Positions 6,377 through 9,062 of a DNA stretch of 9,062 nt are shown piece by piece. Source of the stretch: Acidobacteriaceae bacterium (lineage in GTDB: Bacteria; Acidobacteriota; Terriglobia; Terriglobales; Acidobacteriaceae); contig PLHN01000104.1 in the NCBI GenBank assembly GCA_003139975.1, positions 250-9,311 on the forward strand, in the 5' to 3' direction. Below the pieces are notes generated by a model, which did not search any database, was not told the DNA's origin, and saw only the letters and a list, made by a program, of their open reading frames with translations. Both the position numbers and the translations under genes were made by a program. Positions within the stretch are counted from its first letter, which is position 1, and each line of letters starts with the position of its first letter.

Positions 6377-6871
6377 TGCCAGACGAACCAGTTTCACCGT
6401 CACAAAATCGTCTGCAGCCTATGGTGTAAGGAGCCAGAAGATTTTGTCAACAGCTGTGAACCTCGGCCGTCGTTGCTCGCGCTGCAAGACAATCAGGCGC
6501 AGTGCCAGTTCTCGATGAAGCCTTCGACGGAAGCGAAACAAGCGCGCGATTGGGCCCAGCCAGAGGCGGAACATGGACAACAGTCATAGCAGATGTGTGG
6601 GGTGTGGACGCTGTGCAACTTGTTAGTTTAGCGGGTGGAACAGAACTTTGGCGACCGATATCGTGGCATCGGATCGCCGTCAGCAAGGTTATTACGTCTG
6701 TGTCCGATCGGGACTAACCCAGAACAATTCTTTTGTCTTATAAATTCTGATTTCTAACCTTGAAGCATGCTGGCTTCTATTTAGTTGTGTCTGGATTTCA
6801 TACACCTTTTCCAGTTATCGGTCGGTTTCATGACAAACCGTACGGGTGATAGCAATTTCTAAACTCCCATC

Positions 6872-6887
6872 TGTGATAGAGATCAGA
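6872..6887. promoter_or_regulatory. Crp-like palindrome upstream of broken secreted-protein gene
   Basis: TGTGA-N6-TCAGA matches nine of ten Crp half-site positions and is centred about 76 bp before ATG 6956. No clear -10 box follows at the class II distance. One chance match of this quality in 9 kb would not be surprising; the similarity to the sites at 4243 and 4304 is the reason for listing it. Confidence 0.28.
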
Positions 6888-6927
6888 GAGTTGCATCGTT
6901 ACGGCGCACCAATTGCTGTTCGTAGAC

Positions 6928-6948
6928 CTCCCTGGTTTTCCAAAGGAG
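6928..6948 (+). promoter_or_regulatory. Strong ribosome-binding site within a small hairpin
   Basis: AAAGGAG (6942-6948) is a near-perfect Shine-Dalgarno sequence, seven bases before ATG 6956. Its GGAG (6945-6948) can pair with CTCC (6928-6931), stacked on an inner TGG/CCA stem (6933-6935 with 6940-6942) and a TTTT loop. This could partly mask the site. The fold is small and may be incidental, but the strength of the site shows that a real gene once started at 6956. Confidence 0.35.
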
Positions 6949-6955
6949 TGCTGCA

Positions 6956-7297
6956 ATGGGTCGAAGGCGGATTACGAAAACTGCTCGGACTCTGGCCTAT
7001 CCGGTGACTGGGGTGTTTTTCATTCCCTTCGCCGCCGAGGCCGGGACGTCGCCGGGCGCCACGACCGGACGGGGATTGGCTTTGCCTATGACGCCGCCAA
7101 GGAGATCACCGTCATCGGCACCGCCAAGGGTTTTGTCTCGCGGCCCATTGCGGGAGGCCCGGTCGGCTCGCCCTTGCTCCTTATCTACTGACGGCCAAAT
7201 CGTGGATGTCCACCCCGGACCCAATATCTCCAGGCCATCACAGTGGGGAGTTGAAATGGCCGATCGGTCAGATCAACTGACTCAACGCAACCAATGA
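6956..7297 (+). pseudogene. Frameshifted small secreted protein of acidobacterial type
   Basis: The intact-looking start (ATG 6956, strong ribosome-binding site) opens a plausible signal peptide, GRRRITKTARTLAYPVTGVFF..AEAG, in frame 2. Family-like sequence then continues in frame 1 from about 7070 (FAYDAAKEITVIGTAKGFVS, 7081 on) to LLLIY and a TGA at 7189. It resumes in frame 2 with TDGQIVDVHPGPNIS (about 7187-7233). Joined, the parts read as one small secreted protein of about 90-95 residues with the 'Y-x-x-A-x-E-[IV]-T-V-x-G ... D-V-H-x-G-P' pattern I associate with exported, OB-fold-like acidobacterial proteins of unknown function. Two compensating shifts, near 7045-7070 and 7178-7190, break it. 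The frame-2 frame itself runs to TGA 7295-7297, overlapping the next start. A sequencing error could mimic this. If it is a real 113-residue frame-2 protein, its middle is unlike any family I know. Confidence 0.5.
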
Positions 7298-8337
7298 TGA
7301 ACCCTGGAAAAAGCGACGCATTCACTGCAATATTCGCGAATTGGCACGTTCGGTCCGCACCGCTGGCTCTATCGCTCCTGACCTGTGTCTTGTCTTGTAG
7401 TGCGGCTGCCAACGACGCCAACGGCTCCTCTCGTCTCCCCACATATCGCAGTGTCGTCTCGGAAGTACGGGTTACATTCTTCGCCACCGACCAAAACCAT
7501 GATCCGCTCGAAACCTTGACGGAGTCAGACTTTGCGGTGGTCGACAACGAACGCGTGGTCCGGAATTTCCGCAGCTTCACGCATTCGGATGAAACCTTGC
7601 TCGACGTGGTTGTGGCGGTGGATGCGAGTGAGTCGGTGGTGCCGCGCTCTCAAGTTGCCGTGAGCGCGGTGCTCCAACTGGTTGAGTGGGCGCAGTCGGT
7701 CCCGGACAATAACATCTCCGTGCTGTCTTTTGGAGGCACCTCTGGTGGAACGGTTGGCGGAACCTCTGCCAGATTGCCCTCGGTCGTCTGCTCGAAGAGT
7801 TGCCAGGCTCCGGACTCCATGAACAAACTTGACGCGGCGAAGGGTGGCGGCACAACGCCCCTGTTCGATGCTTTGATCTTCGCAGCTGATTTCATCTCGC
7901 AAAATCGCCGAGCGGATAGCCGCAGCAATGTGCGGCCTGTCCTGATTCTGTTCTCGGACGGAAACGACAACTTCAGCCTGCATACCGCCCAAGAGGCGCT
8001 GGAGGCGGTGCGGACCGCTGGCGCCCTGGTCTATTCGGTCGATCTCGGGACTTCCCGGAATCAATGGTCGAAACGCGACGCGAGCAGCACTTTCCTGCAA
8101 CAGGTTTCGTATGCTACAGGTGGGCGTTATTTCTCCTCCTCTCCCTTTTCGCGGCCAGATAGCACCGCCGCAGTGCTAAAAGCCGTGCGGGATGATCTGC
8201 GCGCCTCCTACGTGGTGACCTACGATCTGCCCAGCCACCAAGCTGGGTTTCATTCGCTTCAACTCTTACCGACTCGCAATCTCAACCTCACATTCCATAG
8301 TCGCGACGGCTACAACTACGAGCCCGGCGGTAATTGA
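7294..8337 (+). CDS. Secreted von Willebrand factor A domain protein, acidobacterial type
   Basis: This 347-residue protein has an N-terminal export segment at about 21-39 (LALSLLTCVLSCSAAA), probably a signal peptide and not a clear lipobox. A beta-rich segment (50-97) with SDFAVVDNERVVRNF is typical of VWFA-related acidobacterial proteins (TIGR03436-like). The VWA domain spans about 103-310. The metal-ion-dependent adhesion site is complete: Asp110-Ala-Ser112-Glu-Ser114, Thr187/188 in GGGTTPLFDAL and Asp222 in LFSDGND. It probably binds a protein ligand outside the cytoplasm through a divalent metal; the ligand is unknown. Cys166 and Cys170 sit in an inserted loop. Start choice: ATG 7294 or 7297 are the only options after the last in-frame stop, and neither has a Shine-Dalgarno sequence. 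The start overlaps the stop of the preceding broken frame, so coupling may once have driven translation. The next gene follows after 25 bp. Confidence 0.87.
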   Translation: MMNPGKSDAFTAIFANWHVRSAPLALSLLTCVLSCSAAANDANGSSRLPTYRSVVSEVRVTFFATDQNHDPLETLTESDFAVVDNERVVRNFRSFTHSDETLLDVVVAVDASESVVPRSQVAVSAVLQLVEWAQSVPDNNISVLSFGGTSGGTVGGTSARLPSVVCSKSCQAPDSMNKLDAAKGGGTTPLFDALIFAADFISQNRRADSRSNVRPVLILFSDGNDNFSLHTAQEALEAVRTAGALVYSVDLGTSRNQWSKRDASSTFLQQVSYATGGRYFSSSPFSRPDSTAAVLKAVRDDLRASYVVTYDLPSHQAGFHSLQLLPTRNLNLTFHSRDGYNYEPGGN

Positions 8338-8362
8338 TTTGGGGACCGCTGATTGGAGACTC

Positions 8363-8821
8363 ATGAAATCCACGTTGCTTTTGACGCTTCTATTAGGCAG
8401 CATTCGAGTTGGTCTCGCGGCACCGATCGGTACCTATCAACATGGAACCGTGGTCCGCATGCACATGGGCGACTGCATACTCATGCACCGCGCCTTCATG
8501 AATCGGTTTGGGCCCCCGCAAGCCGCTGCAGTCGAGGAACGTTGCCCGGAATACACCTTGGTGAGCGATAAGGTCGTATTTGTCATAGTTAGCAAGTCAT
8601 CCAATCAACTGGTACCGCTCGCCGAAGTCATCGATTTCCGTTTGGAGAACAAGGAACTAGCCGTCCGCGTGGACGACGCCCGCAAAGAATCCAAGTTCGC
8701 GATCAAGGAAATGACACTGCGCTCGGAATGGGAACTCATGCAGGAGCATATCGAACAAGAACCCGGTGGGCCGCCGCAACCGTCCGTGGATGCATCGGTG
8801 ACGCTTAGAAGCCGGCGGTGA
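8363..8821 (+). CDS. Small secreted protein of unknown function
   Basis: This 152-residue protein starts with a clear signal peptide (MKSTLLLTLLLGSIRVGLAA, cut near residue 19-20). The mature part is short and beta-rich: GTYQHGTVVRMHMGDC, then CPEYTLVSDKVVFVIVSKSSNQLVPLAEVIDFRLENKELAVRV split over residues 61-103, then a charged segment DDARKESKFAIKEMTLRSEWE. It has two cysteines, 38 and 61, that could form a disulfide. I associate this arrangement with conserved hypothetical proteins of Acidobacteria, but no function is known to me. ATG 8363 is preferred: it opens the signal peptide and has GGAG (8355-8358) four bases upstream, a short spacing. A TTG at 8341-8339 frame position is less likely. 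It lies 25 bp after the VWA gene on the same strand and is probably co-transcribed. Confidence 0.75.
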   Translation: MKSTLLLTLLLGSIRVGLAAPIGTYQHGTVVRMHMGDCILMHRAFMNRFGPPQAAAVEERCPEYTLVSDKVVFVIVSKSSNQLVPLAEVIDFRLENKELAVRVDDARKESKFAIKEMTLRSEWELMQEHIEQEPGGPPQPSVDASVTLRSRR

Positions 8822-8877
8822 TCTGGTGAAGGGAACTTTGCAGCGCTTTCACACGCGAACTAAAGCTAGGTGGCGGG

Positions 8878-9062
8878 ATGGCCTTGAATAACGAAAAACA
8901 TAAGCAATGCCGCGCGCGGCCAATGCGACAAGTCGAGGCGCGCGAGTGGTGGCTGTGGGGACTTGCCGTCACTGTCACGTTAGTGTTGACGACGGGCATC
9001 GTGTCTCTGGCCTTCTCCGGTCCTCACCTCCTAGGGAACTCCGAGTGGCTTGATCTCAAGGA
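8878..9062 (+). CDS. N-terminus of a membrane protein, cut by window end
   Basis: An open frame from ATG 8878 runs without a stop to the last base. It is preceded by AGGTGG (8869-8874) with four bases of spacing. The first 22 residues are basic and polar (MALNNEKHKQCRARPMRQVE), followed by a hydrophobic helix (WWLWGLAVTVTLVLTTGIVSLAF, about 24-46) and then SGPHLLGNSEWLDLK. This is a cytoplasmic start plus a first transmembrane segment. Similar 'EWWLW..AV.VTL.LT.GI.S.AF' openings occur, to my recollection, in acidobacterial membrane-bound GGDEF or sensor proteins, but no catalytic domain lies inside the window, so this is only a guess. It starts 56 bp after the secreted-protein gene. Confidence 0.6.
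   Translation, partial: MALNNEKHKQCRARPMRQVEAREWWLWGLAVTVTLVLTTGIVSLAFSGPHLLGNSEWLDLK

Larger units (their letters stand above)
6377..6955. other. Gene-poor 579-bp stretch with several inverted repeats
   Basis: No open frame here has both a ribosome-binding site and a recognisable protein; short frames such as 6502-6717 look accidental, although they could be remnants of a decayed gene. From about 6715 on, base composition becomes clearly richer in A and T. This part holds inverted repeats: GAAGC/GCTTC (6762-6777), CTGGA/TCCAG (6791-6814) and CGGTTT/AAACCG (6823-6840, six-base centre). It also has a Crp-like site at 6872-6887, so the last 240 bp looks like a regulatory leader for the gene starting at 6956. 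An unrecognised small RNA cannot be excluded. Confidence 0.4.

Noticed and set aside
6306..6717. Short plus-strand frames after the porin
   Set aside because: They overlap the intrinsic terminator or lack ribosome-binding sites, and their translations show no family pattern.
7525..8100. 191-codon minus-strand frame
   Set aside because: It is antisense to the VWA domain, whose metal-site residues are all intact in the plus frame.
1..9062. CRISPR array, insertion sequence or transposase
   Set aside because: No regularly spaced long repeats, no terminal inverted repeats around a frame, and no DDE or integrase-like protein were seen.

Overview
The window most likely comes from an acidobacterium (Acidobacteriota). 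The strongest pointers are a secreted von Willebrand factor A protein of the type expanded in that phylum (7294-8337), a small secreted protein of a kind I associate with acidobacterial genomes (8363-8821), the decayed remains of another such protein (6956-7297), and a DUF3373-type outer-membrane barrel next to multiheme cytochromes. This assignment rests on recognising families by eye, not on a search.

Layout. Positions 1-36 hold, on the minus strand, the 3' half of a tRNA resembling tRNA-Pro(CGG), with no 5' half beside it, as at the edge of an integrated element. An ArsR-type regulator follows on the plus strand (193-534). Facing it is a four-gene minus-strand operon read from 4165 to 631: a monoheme cytochrome c, an octaheme cytochrome c with a C-terminal membrane anchor, a four-helix b-type cytochrome, and a second ArsR-type regulator that is a paralogue of the first. 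Divergent from this operon is a 624-residue DUF3373-type porin (4454-6328), which ends in a clear intrinsic terminator. The 289-bp divergent region holds two Crp-type palindromes, a triple 8-bp direct repeat, and a plausible Crp class II promoter for the cytochrome operon.

How the genes could work together. The b-type cytochrome and the anchored octaheme cytochrome form a plausible quinol:cytochrome c electron-exit module in the inner membrane, similar in design to the CbcBA/CbcL quinol oxidases of Geobacter. The monoheme cytochrome could shuttle electrons in the periplasm, and the barrel could provide an outer-membrane route or pore. Together this is a candidate respiratory or trans-envelope electron-transfer locus under its own thiol-bearing ArsR-type regulators and perhaps a Crp-family activator. 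The electron acceptor or donor cannot be read from the sequence, and no large surface cytochrome is visible in the window.

The right third appears unrelated: about 580 bp without a convincing gene but with several inverted repeats, a frameshifted small secreted-protein gene, the VWA gene, a small secreted protein, and the start of a membrane protein that runs off the end.
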